DNA of 8,046 nucleotides from JBGSYN01 sp964412385 (GCA_964412385.1 CAYPOV010000221.1:1-8046), one strand, 5' to 3'; positions 1 through 6,630 are shown, counted from the stretch's first letter. Translations and numbers: made by a program. Notes: generated by a model from the letters alone, not told the origin.

Positions 1-2844
1 CAGATCACCGAGTCCGACCCATGCACTCGCCTTGAGCGATATCATTCTCGCAGCATTCTGTTCCATCAACCGTTCCGGCGACGAAAGGAACTCGAGCGAC
101 GCAAGGCTATCCATGTAACGGCCTCGGCGCTGAAGCCATTCGACCAATCCACTCAGGAGAGAAAACGCCCTATCCGCCTCACCAATCGCATCAAGATGAT
201 AGGCAGCTTCGATGTCATCGTTCGAACTTTGTGAGTTCTTCGCTTTGTCTTCCAAATGATCGCCAGCGCGGCGATGACCCTCTTCGGACAAGCGTTCAGC
301 CTTGTCGGGTGCGATCATGGCCAACGCCAACCTTGCCACGCTCGGATGGATCTCGAAAAGCGAGATGGCCGTTTCCCCACGCCGTTCCCGGATCTCGGTG
401 AGCAAGGAGAGGTTCTGAAGCCGGCGAACCGATTGAGATGCCGAGGATGAAACCCCATGCAGGGCCTCGACAACATCGCGCTCCGCGGGCATTCTGAGAA
501 CCGTGGCCCGCACCAAAAGCTCGCGATCCGGCTCTTGAAGAATTTCCCAAAGGCGCGCGAAGAGGAGGTCTTCCGACAGTTTCTTGTCGAGCGCGGGCAA
601 GGCCGGTCCGATGATTTCGTCCCACTCTCTTTCCGCCCAATCGTCACCGGCATGCCGCCTTGCGTGATCGAGGTCTCCGTTATCGAACTCCCAATTACCG
701 ATCGCGTCGCCGATCAAGCCGTCCAAGAACTCGACCGAACGCGGATGGCCGGAAAGTCTTGCCATAAGTTTGGCGCGCGAAGGAAGAGAGAGGCGGCGCA
801 GATGCGCGAACCAGCCCATCAATCGCCAGAGCGCATCTTGTGAGAGCGGCGCAAAAGGCGTTATGGCACCGCCAAAGTCTCGCTGCCGGTAGCGGCAGGA
901 CGCGAGCAGCGCGAACTTGTCGGGCTTCTCCTGGGCAAGTTTCTTGAACCCTTGCCACAGCGCCGCGCAATCATCGCTCCGCCAATTCGCAATCGCGTCG
1001 GGGTCGTCATTGTCCGGTCCCTCGAGCAGCGTTTCGAGATTATCCAGGTAAAGGACAAGCTTCTTACCGCTGTGCCGGATTGCCATGCTGACGAGGTTGA
1101 TTAGCCGAGTAGCCGCGTCCCGAAGTCCTTCCCGCTGCCCCGCAGCCTGATCGAGTGCGGTGAGAATACCGGGCCAGTCTTCACCGACGAGGGCCTCACC
1201 TAATTGCTCGAATTGCCGCAAGAGGCCAGCGATTGGATCAAGATCGCCTTCGGCATCGGCACACCAGAGTGCCGCGCGCAACCAGCCGCGCTTCTCGTAA
1301 ATGCGTAAAGCCTCGTGGCAGAAGGCCGTCTTGCCCAGGCCACCCAGGCCCTGGATCACATGAAGGTTTTTCCCGTCTTTGACGATCGAACGCCTGAGCG
1401 CATGGAGTTCCTTGCGCCGGCCAATGAAACCGTGCTCCAACATGTTGATCGTGACGCGCTCGCCGGCAAACACCTCGGCAAGCTGCCGCTGCGTCGTCTC
1501 GACAAGCGGCACAAACCCGCCCTCCTGCGCGAGTCCAAGTGGGAAGTCCGGCCCGCGGTGATAGAGCACCATTTGTGCCCAGCCATAGGGCACTCTTCCC
1601 AAACCTTCCACTGGGCTCGCGTCACGGACGGGATGCCGTAGGTCTGCGCCGAGAGACGCTGTCATTTGCCGCCGCGCCGCCCGGAGCGCATCGCGGGTCC
1701 GCCGGCCACGCGCGATCTCGCCGTAAAACGCCCTTTCGGCGAGCGTGCTCAGACGATCATAGACAGAGCCGAAATAGCCGATGATTTGGGTCACCCCGGC
1801 CCGGTGAAGCTCGGTCGCCGTGGCGGCAACACCGCTTTGCTCGGCTGTACTTCTCCGGTCTCTCAGGAGCGACGGCGCGTCGCCGCCGTGGCAGCAGGCA
1901 AGATAAACAAAGCGCGGGCGGGAATCAGCCTCTGTGCGAATACGCTCCAAGAGTTGGTTGATACCGACCTCGTCCTTCTCACCGAACTCGTTTTCAAAGA
2001 GCAGCATGCCCGGACCGCCATGGCCCGAGAAATGAAAGCCGATAGGAGCGGGGACTGATCGAAGGCCGTCGATCAGGTCTTTGACTTCACCCATCTCGTT
2101 GACGACCAGATCGATCCGGCTTTGTTGCAGCGCTTGGATGATATGAAAACTTTCCTCCTCGTAGTTCAACGCGGTCGCATCGATCGGCGCCGAGACATTG
2201 ACGAGGATTTTGACACTGTCGCTCGGCTTCTGCAGCAGAGGAGCCTGGTGCGAGACCGGCACGCAGCGGGCGATGTCCAGCTTCCCGCTTCTGAGCACGA
2301 ATTCGCCCCTCATCCGCAGCAGTTCCCACGGCAGAGCCAGAACGAAGTCGTCCTCACTCTCGATGATCAAGAAGGGCGGCACATCACCAACAGCCGCATC
2401 CATGAGGAGTGTTTGCTCGTCATCGCAAAGGGCCGTCGCCAAGCCATCACCAAGCAGCTTGGCATCGGCATCGAGCTGCTGAAGCTCCTCCTCCTTCTCC
2501 ACCATGCGCCGGCTGAGCGTTCCAAAACGCTCGAGGGCGGCGGCAAACTCTCGGTTGTCGGTCCAAGGCGTCGCCTGTGTCCTCTCGGTCGCATCATCTT
2601 CCTTGTCGGGACGCCGCGCCTTAATCTGCCACTCGGTTTGAGTCTCGTCGGTGAACTCGATGGTAAGGATCAGCGTCGCAAGCGGGACGGCCTCCGCGAC
2701 ATTTTCCACCCGGATCTCGCCGCCCAGAATTCTCTCGATGAGGTCGTCGGATGCGCCGTGAATGACATAGACGATATTGTTGTCGCCGGTGACGATGGCG
2801 TTGCCGTGGGCATCGCGGCCGATGGAGACGGAACGGTCGGTCAT
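1..2844 (-). CDS. CHAT protease - STAND NTPase - TPR-like protein, 3' end beyond window
   Basis: The frame is open from ATG 2844 to base 1 without a stop, so at least 948 codons are present and the C-terminus lies outside the window. Domains in order: N-terminal tag (residues 1-28, MTDRSVSIGRD then VTGDNN); CHAT caspase-like protease (about 150-435) with PWELL (172-176), catalytic-type His275 in HFSGHGG, Cys318 in YLACCHGG, and a typical IIGYFGSVYDRL / RAFYGEIARG tail; STAND/NB-ARC-like NTPase with FIGRRKEL (473-480), Walker A GLGGLGKT (499-506), Walker B LVLYLDN (Asp601), sensor-like SCRYR (Arg651) and GHP (699-701); a winged-helix-like stretch (about 770-815); then a helical, TPR-like region to the edge. 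Known STAND logic is that ligand sensing by the repeats and NTP-driven oligomerisation release the effector, here a protease. The start is set by the tag it shares with the gene 4 nt upstream. Family assignment is firm; a defence or cell-death role is inferred. Confidence 0.9.
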   Translation of the reverse strand, partial: MTDRSVSIGRDAHGNAIVTGDNNIVYVIHGASDDLIERILGGEIRVENVAEAVPLATLILTIEFTDETQTEWQIKARRPDKEDDATERTQATPWTDNREFAAALERFGTLSRRMVEKEEELQQLDADAKLLGDGLATALCDDEQTLLMDAAVGDVPPFLIIESEDDFVLALPWELLRMRGEFVLRSGKLDIARCVPVSHQAPLLQKPSDSVKILVNVSAPIDATALNYEEESFHIIQALQQSRIDLVVNEMGEVKDLIDGLRSVPAPIGFHFSGHGGPGMLLFENEFGEKDEVGINQLLERIRTEADSRPRFVYLACCHGGDAPSLLRDRRSTAEQSGVAATATELHRAGVTQIIGYFGSVYDRLSTLAERAFYGEIARGRRTRDALRAARRQMTASLGADLRHPVRDASPVEGLGRVPYGWAQMVLYHRGPDFPLGLAQEGGFVPLVETTQRQLAEVFAGERVTINMLEHGFIGRRKELHALRRSIVKDGKNLHVIQGLGGLGKTAFCHEALRIYEKRGWLRAALWCADAEGDLDPIAGLLRQFEQLGEALVGEDWPGILTALDQAAGQREGLRDAATRLINLVSMAIRHSGKKLVLYLDNLETLLEGPDNDDPDAIANWRSDDCAALWQGFKKLAQEKPDKFALLASCRYRQRDFGGAITPFAPLSQDALWRLMGWFAHLRRLSLPSRAKLMARLSGHPRSVEFLDGLIGDAIGNWEFDNGDLDHARRHAGDDWAEREWDEIIGPALPALDKKLSEDLLFARLWEILQEPDRELLVRATVLRMPAERDVVEALHGVSSSASQSVRRLQNLSLLTEIRERRGETAISLFEIHPSVARLALAMIAPDKAERLSEEGHRRAGDHLEDKAKNSQSSNDDIEAAYHLDAIGEADRAFSLLSGLVEWLQRRGRYMDSLASLEFLSSPERLMEQNAARMISLKASAWVGLGDL

Positions 2845-2848
2845 GGCG

Positions 2849-3262
2849 TCAGGTGACCGCAGCACCGAAGCCCGCAGCCGACAAAAGCTTGTGCCAGTTC
2901 TGGCCGAGCCAGCCGCAGACGGCCTCGAGATGGGGCTTTAGTTTGCTGGCCTGCTCGGCAAAACCATTTGCCTTTTTGGCGTATTTGATGGCCCGGTCCA
3001 TAGCATCGCCGAGCTCGTCGGCGTCCGGCTCCTCTTTCTTGGCCTCGGTTTCGGCATCGGACAGCGCGGTTTCGTGCGTGGTGGGATCATGACCGCCCAA
3101 CTCCTGTAGCAGAGCACGTATGGCCTCGAGATCGGCCCTGTTATCGACGTCCTCGGCCTGCGGCAGCGAGCCTCGATAGTCCACGCGCACTTGATTATTG
3201 TCACCGCTGACGTTGGCACTGCCAATCGAGTCACGGCCAATTTTGATGGAACGATCTGACAT
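2849..3262 (-). CDS. small tag-sharing protein, putative adaptor for the CHAT-STAND protein
   Basis: This is a 137-aa protein of unnamed family. Residues 1-28 (MSDRSIKIGRD, then VSGDNNQVRV) repeat the opening of the downstream CHAT-STAND protein. A short helix follows (about 43-55, ADLEAIRALLQEL), then an acidic, charged linker (about 60-83), a basic helical stretch (AIKYAKKANGFAEQASKLK) and a C-terminal segment rich in Trp and hydrophobic residues (WLGQNWHKLLSAAGFGAAV). There is no signal peptide. The ATG at 3262 has a strong Shine-Dalgarno sequence (GGGAGGGT, 3267-3274). The stop is 4 nt before the next start, so the pair is very likely co-translated. The shared N-terminus suggests homotypic association, as proposed for effector-associated domains in NTP-dependent conflict systems. 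That role, and any membrane action of the C-terminus, is inference. No enzymatic motif is visible. Confidence 0.8.
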   Translation of the reverse strand: MSDRSIKIGRDSIGSANVSGDNNQVRVDYRGSLPQAEDVDNRADLEAIRALLQELGGHDPTTHETALSDAETEAKKEEPDADELGDAMDRAIKYAKKANGFAEQASKLKPHLEAVCGWLGQNWHKLLSAAGFGAAVT

Positions 3263-3266
3263 CCGT

Positions 3267-3274
3267 ACCCTCCC
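3267..3274 (-). promoter_or_regulatory. ribosome binding site of the small adaptor-like gene
   Basis: On the minus strand this reads GGGAGGGT, 4 nt before the ATG at 3262. It is among the strongest ribosome binding sites in the window. By contrast, the CHAT-STAND start at 2844 has no clear Shine-Dalgarno sequence, which fits translational coupling from the small gene into the large one. Confidence 0.55.
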
Positions 3275-3289
3275 GCGTGATGCCGATCG

Positions 3290-4045
3290 TTAGTCTTTAG
3301 CGCGAAATGCTCCGCTCGTCAGTGTAATTTGCCACGCTGTAGCACCATCGAAATCGGCATCGTGAGCCGTTGCGGCTTCGAAAGCGGCGGCGACGGATTG
3401 GCCTTGGATAAGACCGGAGATGAACATCTTGTCAGCGCCCAGGAGCGGCTGCAGCTTGAGCTCGAAGGCGGGGCGGGTGACGAGTGCGGTTTCGGCCCGT
3501 CCTTCGATTGTTTGCGGCGAGCCGGCGTGATCGGCACTATTGGCATGCCAGAGTGCCACGATCGGATGCGCCGAGGCGACCATCCGTGTGGCGGGGTGCG
3601 GCTTGAACACGTGGTCCACCAGCCCTTCGCCCAAAGCCTGCAGATCTTGTGGCTGAAGACAAGGGGCGTCGGCTTCATGAAGGGCTTCCAAGGCGGCGCG
3701 CTCGAGCCTGGCGAGATCGGCGAGGTAAGGAACCGATGACGCCGGCGGACATTGCTCGATGAACGCCGGAAAACCTTCGCCGAATAGCACCAGCGTTCGC
3801 GATCGTGGCGGATTGTTAGCAAGGAACTCGCGGGCCATGGCCATGAAGAAGGCGTCGCCGACCACGCGATGGGTGCGCGGATAGGCATCGCGCAGGCTGG
3901 CGCTCAGCCCGTGGAAATAATTGTTGCGGTAGACACGAAATCTCGGTGCTACGTCGGGTGGCAGAGCCGCAGGTCTCGCCTCGGGAGCACCATCAGCTAT
4001 GGCCCGGGTGAAGTCTTGCTCGAATTGCGCAATTGGCGTGCTCAA
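3290..4045 (-). CDS. bufC: DUF2063 protein, BufC-type partner of the MNIO enzyme
   Basis: This 251-aa protein belongs to the DUF2063 (HvfC/BufC N-terminal) family, the partner that presents the precursor peptide to the DUF692 enzyme. Family features visible are RFRVYRNNYFHGLSASLRDAYP-type sequence (residues 35-56; R, Y, N and P positions conserved), VVGDAFF, PPRSRTL, FGEGFPAFI and YLADLARLERA (107-117), followed by a C-terminal winged region with FKPHP and SAHPIVALWHAN. The chosen start is TTG at 4045: it overlaps the bufB stop as TTGA and has GAGGG 4 nt upstream. An ATG at 4120 in the same frame would add 25 residues and overlap bufB by 79 nt, with no family-like sequence. Its position behind bufB matches characterised bufferin operons. 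It is cytoplasmic, with no signal peptide. Confidence 0.88.
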   Translation of the reverse strand: MSTPIAQFEQDFTRAIADGAPEARPAALPPDVAPRFRVYRNNYFHGLSASLRDAYPRTHRVVGDAFFMAMAREFLANNPPRSRTLVLFGEGFPAFIEQCPPASSVPYLADLARLERAALEALHEADAPCLQPQDLQALGEGLVDHVFKPHPATRMVASAHPIVALWHANSADHAGSPQTIEGRAETALVTRPAFELKLQPLLGADKMFISGLIQGQSVAAAFEAATAHDADFDGATAWQITLTSGAFRAKD

Positions 4046-4893
4046 GCCGCCCTCGAGCGTCGCACGGAATGATTGATATGCTGCTCGGCCCGCTCGGCTT
4101 GGGCCTGGAGCACGGACCATGCGGGCACGTCGTTATCCCACTCGACCAGTACCGGCCTCGGTCCGGTCCGCGCCAAGAGCCGATCCAAGAGCGACCAGAC
4201 ATCCGCGCTCACCTCGGCGGCATGGCTGTCGATCAGAAGATCGCTCGCGGCATCGGGTGTGTTGCCGGCGATATGGATCTCACCGATGCGCTCGACCGGT
4301 AGGCCCGCGATATAGGCCTCGCCACAGGTTCCGATATTGTGGCTACTCACAAAGATATTGTTGACATCGATCAGGAGACGGCAGCCGCTGCGCTCGGCGA
4401 GCGCTTCGAGGAATTCGAGCTCGGACATGTCGGGCTCAATCAGCGGCAGATAATGGGTCGGGTTCTCGACCAGGATGGTTCGCTTCAACGCCGTCTGCAT
4501 CTGATCGACATGAGCGACCAGGTTATCGAGCGAAACCTTGGAAAACCGCGTCGGCAGCAAATCCGCATAATAGTACCCGTCATGGGCCGACCAGGCGATG
4601 TGTTCCGACACCAGCCCCGGCTCGTAGCGTTCGACCAGTACCCGCATCGCCTCGAGATGATCGGCGTCGAGTGGCTCCGAGCCGCCCAGAGACTGGCCCA
4701 CACCATGAAGCGAAAGCGGATAGTCGGCACGCACCGCTTCGAGGATCGCGTGGCGCGGCCCGCCTTTGACCATGTAATTTTCGGGATGGACCTCGAACCA
4801 GCCGATATCGGGCGTCTGGCTCAGCACATCCTGTGCGTGCTCGAGCTTGAAGCCGAGGCCGGCCCGGGCCGGGATCGATGGGGCAACAGGCAT
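4042..4893 (-). CDS. bufB: MNIO (DUF692) multinuclear iron oxygenase, BufB type
   Basis: This 283-aa protein is a DUF692 TIM-barrel enzyme of the MNIO family (relatives BufB, HvfB, MbnB). In bufferin systems it uses an iron cluster and O2 to convert precursor cysteines to thiooxazoles. Family motifs run in order: IPARAGLGFK (7-16), FEVHPENYM (33-41), SLHGVGQSLG (61-70, His63), VSEHIAW (Glu97, His98), LVENPTHYL (Glu143, Asn144), LIDVNNIFVSSHN (Asp176), GEIHIAGN (His207), DSHAAEV (Asp222, His224) and VEWDNDVP (Glu251, Asp253). Most predicted metal-ligand positions are kept; the usual AGH is AGN here. I chose ATG 4893 because it leaves six residues before the conserved block. A GTG at 4932 would add 13 Ala/Gly-rich residues, and neither start has a clear ribosome binding site. 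It sits 63 nt after bufA and overlaps bufC. Confidence 0.93.
   Translation of the reverse strand: MPVAPSIPARAGLGFKLEHAQDVLSQTPDIGWFEVHPENYMVKGGPRHAILEAVRADYPLSLHGVGQSLGGSEPLDADHLEAMRVLVERYEPGLVSEHIAWSAHDGYYYADLLPTRFSKVSLDNLVAHVDQMQTALKRTILVENPTHYLPLIEPDMSELEFLEALAERSGCRLLIDVNNIFVSSHNIGTCGEAYIAGLPVERIGEIHIAGNTPDAASDLLIDSHAAEVSADVWSLLDRLLARTGPRPVLVEWDNDVPAWSVLQAQAERAEQHINHSVRRSRAA
4050..4054 (-). promoter_or_regulatory. ribosome binding site that decides the bufC TTG start
   Basis: GAGGG on the minus strand lies inside the last codons of bufB, 4 nt before the TTG at 4045. Together with the TTGA overlap of the bufB stop and bufC start, it favours the TTG over the upstream ATG at 4120. Confidence 0.5.
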
Positions 4894-4956
4894 GCGAGTG
4901 ACAGCCCCGGCAGACGCTCCCGCCGGGGCCACCTTCGATTGATGCGATGCCGTCGG

Positions 4957-5265
4957 TTAGGAAGGAATGTCGCGGTCGAGCGGCTCGAGGCTACCCTGAA
5001 GCGTACGGCCGTCTGCCGCATTGATCTCCGTGCTCTCGCAGGTGCCGTCAGGAACTAATGTCCATGCGTTACCCTGATAATCGACCGTCGAGGTGCCGGC
5101 ACAGGTGGTACCGGGACCGGCGGCACAATCGTTCTCACCCGCAAGCGAAACGCCGTAGCACTTTACCAGGTCGGCCGCCTGCACAGGAGCCGGGGTGATC
5201 GAGCCTGCGGCAACCGTACCGGCAGCGAGAAGTGCGGAAGCGATGATGGTAGCATTTTTAGCCAT
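4957..5265 (-). CDS. bufA1: bufferin precursor, DUF2282 / BufA1 type
   Basis: This 102-aa exported precursor has a signal peptide at residues 1-30 (hydrophobic IIASALLAAGTVAAG, cleavage expected after PVQA). The core holds four cysteines in the family pattern: KCYGVSLAGENDCAAG (Cys36, Cys47), TTCAGTSTVDYQGNAW (Cys55) and LVPDGTCES (Cys76). The core is typical of BufA1-type DUF2282 proteins, whose cysteines are the substrate of BufB/BufC; the mature peptide binds copper in the periplasm. The tail (GRTLQGSLEPLDRDIPS) has no cysteine. The ATG at 5265 has GGAG (5273-5276) 7 nt upstream. The gene lies first in the buf set, 62 nt after the YHS gene, behind a region with direct repeats. Copper specificity here is inferred from relatives. 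Confidence 0.92.
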   Translation of the reverse strand: MAKNATIIASALLAAGTVAAGSITPAPVQAADLVKCYGVSLAGENDCAAGPGTTCAGTSTVDYQGNAWTLVPDGTCESTEINAADGRTLQGSLEPLDRDIPS

Positions 5266-5287
5266 GGTCTAACTCCGTTAAGTTTAC

Positions 5288-5314
5288 CAAATGTTTGCGA
5301 AGCAAATGTTTACG
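5288..5314. repeat. tandem 12-nt direct repeats upstream of bufA
   Basis: Two copies of CAAATGTTTRCG (5288-5299 and 5303-5314, one base different) sit 3 nt apart, a 15-bp period, in the 62-nt gap between the YHS gene and bufA. TTTGC-GAA-GCAAA across the junction can also form a small hairpin. It may be a regulator site or an mRNA element, 23-49 nt before the bufA start. The repeats are seen directly; the function is guessed. Confidence 0.5.
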
Positions 5315-5327
5315 AGCAAACCAGGCG

Positions 5328-5855
5328 CTACTGTTGTGCGCCCAGCGTGACGCCCTCAGGTGGCGATTCTTCAAGTTCGGCGTCGGCCACCGTCTGAATG
5401 ATCGGCCAGTTGTTGTCCGCACCCTTGACGAAGCCTGGAATATCCGTCTCCCAACGCTCTTGAACTGTCTGATTGACATTCAAGTAGAGCTTTCCGTCAA
5501 CGATCTTCCAGGCATAGGGGTCGCCGTCGAATTTGCGGCCCATTGCCGTTCCGAACGCACAATAACCGCCATAGGCCGGTGCATAGGAGGCCGGTTCGGC
5601 TTGAAAGGCCTCGAGGTTCTCAGCACTCGCGAACCGGTAGGTCGCACCATCATGCTCGGCGGTGAACTCGTCAACGCCAGGTGTCGGCTCACCCTTTTTG
5701 AAGTAAGCGACGACATCATAGCCATGCACCGCATAACCGTCATTGATGTTCACTTCTTCCGCCGCAAAAGCGCCCGGGACGTAGCCCGTCGCGGCGATCG
5801 GTAAGGTCAGGGCGAAGGCAACAGCAATCGCCCGAACACTCCTCGATACGTTCAT
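5328..5855 (-). CDS. exported YHS-domain protein
   Basis: This 175-aa protein has a signal peptide (residues 1-31, hydrophobic AIAVAFALTLPIAATG, AFA-AEE cleavage site) and one YHS domain. The domain shows YAVHGYDVVAYFKKGEPTPG (41-60), ATYRFASAENLEAFQAEP (71-88), YAPAYGGYCAFGTAMG (91-106, with Cys99) and WKIVDGKLYLNVN (116-128), ending with ADNNWPII. This matches the periplasmic YHS proteins of about 150-180 aa common in proteobacteria. The YHS fold is related to metal-binding TRASH domains, so a metal-linked role next to the bufferin genes is reasonable but unproven; only one Cys is present. Start ATG 5855 is preferred over 5882 because GGGAG stands 9 nt upstream and the signal peptide then begins MNVSRSVR. 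It may be co-transcribed with bufABC, with a 62-nt gap. Confidence 0.88.
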   Translation of the reverse strand: MNVSRSVRAIAVAFALTLPIAATGYVPGAFAAEEVNINDGYAVHGYDVVAYFKKGEPTPGVDEFTAEHDGATYRFASAENLEAFQAEPASYAPAYGGYCAFGTAMGRKFDGDPYAWKIVDGKLYLNVNQTVQERWETDIPGFVKGADNNWPIIQTVADAELEESPPEGVTLGAQQ

Positions 5856-5913
5856 CCTGAGGACTCCCTCTTGATCAGTCACGAGGCTGATATAGCGGCA
5901 GCCGCAAATCAGT

Positions 5914-5938
5914 GAAACGTATCCTGGCTAAACGTTTC
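5914..5938. promoter_or_regulatory. inverted repeat upstream of the YHS gene, possible operator
   Basis: GAAACG (5914-5919) and CGTTTC (5933-5938) form a dyad with 13 nt between the arms, 59-83 nt before the YHS start at 5855. This is where a promoter or operator for the YHS-buf set would be expected. The dyad is visible; no regulator can be named from it. Confidence 0.3.
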
Positions 5939-5973
5939 CTCACAAACCAGTGGTCAATCTGTGAGCAGTCGCC

Positions 5974-6375
5974 CTATTGCGAGGCCTGCTCGATATAGGC
6001 GATCACGTCATCCTGCTGCGTGCCGTCCGCAAGCTTGAAGGCCATGTTGCCGCGCGCACTCGGATCGCCGAGATACTCCTGCAAGAAGCCTGAAGGATCG
6101 GTGAGATACCCCTTGATCTGCTCGGGCTCCCAAACCAAACCGGCCTCGCCCGCCGCCGTCATCGATGCCGAATAGCGGTTGAAACCCTCAGCCGTGCCAG
6201 CCTGCCGGCCGACCACACCATGAAGGCTGGGACCGACACGGTTCACACCAGGCTCGACCACATGACACGCCATGCAACGCCGGAACACGGTCTCGCCGGC
6301 CGCCGGATCGCCAGCCTCGGCCGCAGTGGAAACAAGAGCCGTCAAGGTCAGAGCAATCGGTAGAAAAATACGCAT
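5974..6375 (-). CDS. periplasmic class I cytochrome c (c2/c-550-like)
   Basis: This 133-aa secreted monohaem cytochrome has a signal peptide at residues 1-21 (MRIFLPIALTLTALVSTAAEA). Haem is bound at CMACH (Cys34, Cys37, His38). Then come NRVGPSLHGVVGRQAG (45-60, typical of mitochondrial/c2-like cytochromes), FNRYSASM, W82, LTDPSGFL and GNMAFKL, with Met111 as the expected sixth ligand, ending in the C-terminal helix DDVIAYIEQ. It should shuttle electrons in the periplasm; the partner is unknown. Start ATG 6375 follows GGAGG by 4 nt. A longer frame back to 6480 exists, but its extra residues precede the signal peptide and are not plausible. It lies 118 nt upstream of the YHS gene, so it may or may not share its transcript. 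Confidence 0.93.
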   Translation of the reverse strand: MRIFLPIALTLTALVSTAAEAGDPAAGETVFRRCMACHVVEPGVNRVGPSLHGVVGRQAGTAEGFNRYSASMTAAGEAGLVWEPEQIKGYLTDPSGFLQEYLGDPSARGNMAFKLADGTQQDDVIAYIEQASQ

Positions 6376-6630
6376 TATGCCTCCGAAGGGTGCGCTTTGT
6401 CGAAACACCGAAGGACATAGACAGAACAATAGCGATCGGCAAGGATTGCCGCTGCGGGTCACATGACATGCCTGCCGCAAACGAACACTCAGAGAAAAAC
6501 TACAGCAGCAACTCGATCAATTCCACACACGAAAAAGCGAGAAAGACTGGCCTGTCAGCGATCGATCGTTCAACTCCAAGAAGCCAATCTTCGGCCAGAC
6601 CATCCAACAGCCAGTGAGCCACCTCCGCCT
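6376..6630. other. divergent intergenic region
   Basis: These 255 nt separate the cytochrome c gene (minus) from the NagX-like gene (plus). The left part carries the candidate cytochrome promoter. The right part must contain the promoter of the plus-strand gene, but I see no convincing -35/-10 pair. No small gene is supported. Confidence 0.5.
6414..6451 (-). promoter_or_regulatory. candidate promoter of the cytochrome c gene with overlapping palindrome
   Basis: On the minus strand TTGCCG (6437-6442) and TATGTC (6414-6419) are 17 nt apart, a fair -35/-10 pair about 40 nt before the start at 6375. The -35 is one arm of a perfect dyad, CGGCAA-GGA-TTGCCG (6437-6451), which could be an operator. 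The match to consensus is moderate. Confidence 0.3.

Noticed and set aside
457..843. 128-codon plus-strand frame
   Set aside because: It lies fully inside the minus-strand STAND gene and its product is Arg-rich without family motifs.
1..2844. Frameshifted or broken CHAT gene, because no closed frame is found
   Set aside because: Reading every codon from 2844 to 1 shows no stop and continuous domain order; the gene is merely cut by the window edge.
2122..2856. 244-codon plus-strand frame
   Set aside because: It is the mirror of the CHAT-STAND gene, whose minus frame carries the protease and P-loop motifs. The plus-strand product has no recognisable domain.
4339..5058. 239-codon plus-strand frame opposite bufB/bufA
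   Set aside because: The minus strand encodes clear DUF692 and DUF2282 proteins here; the plus frame is antisense and unlike any family I know.
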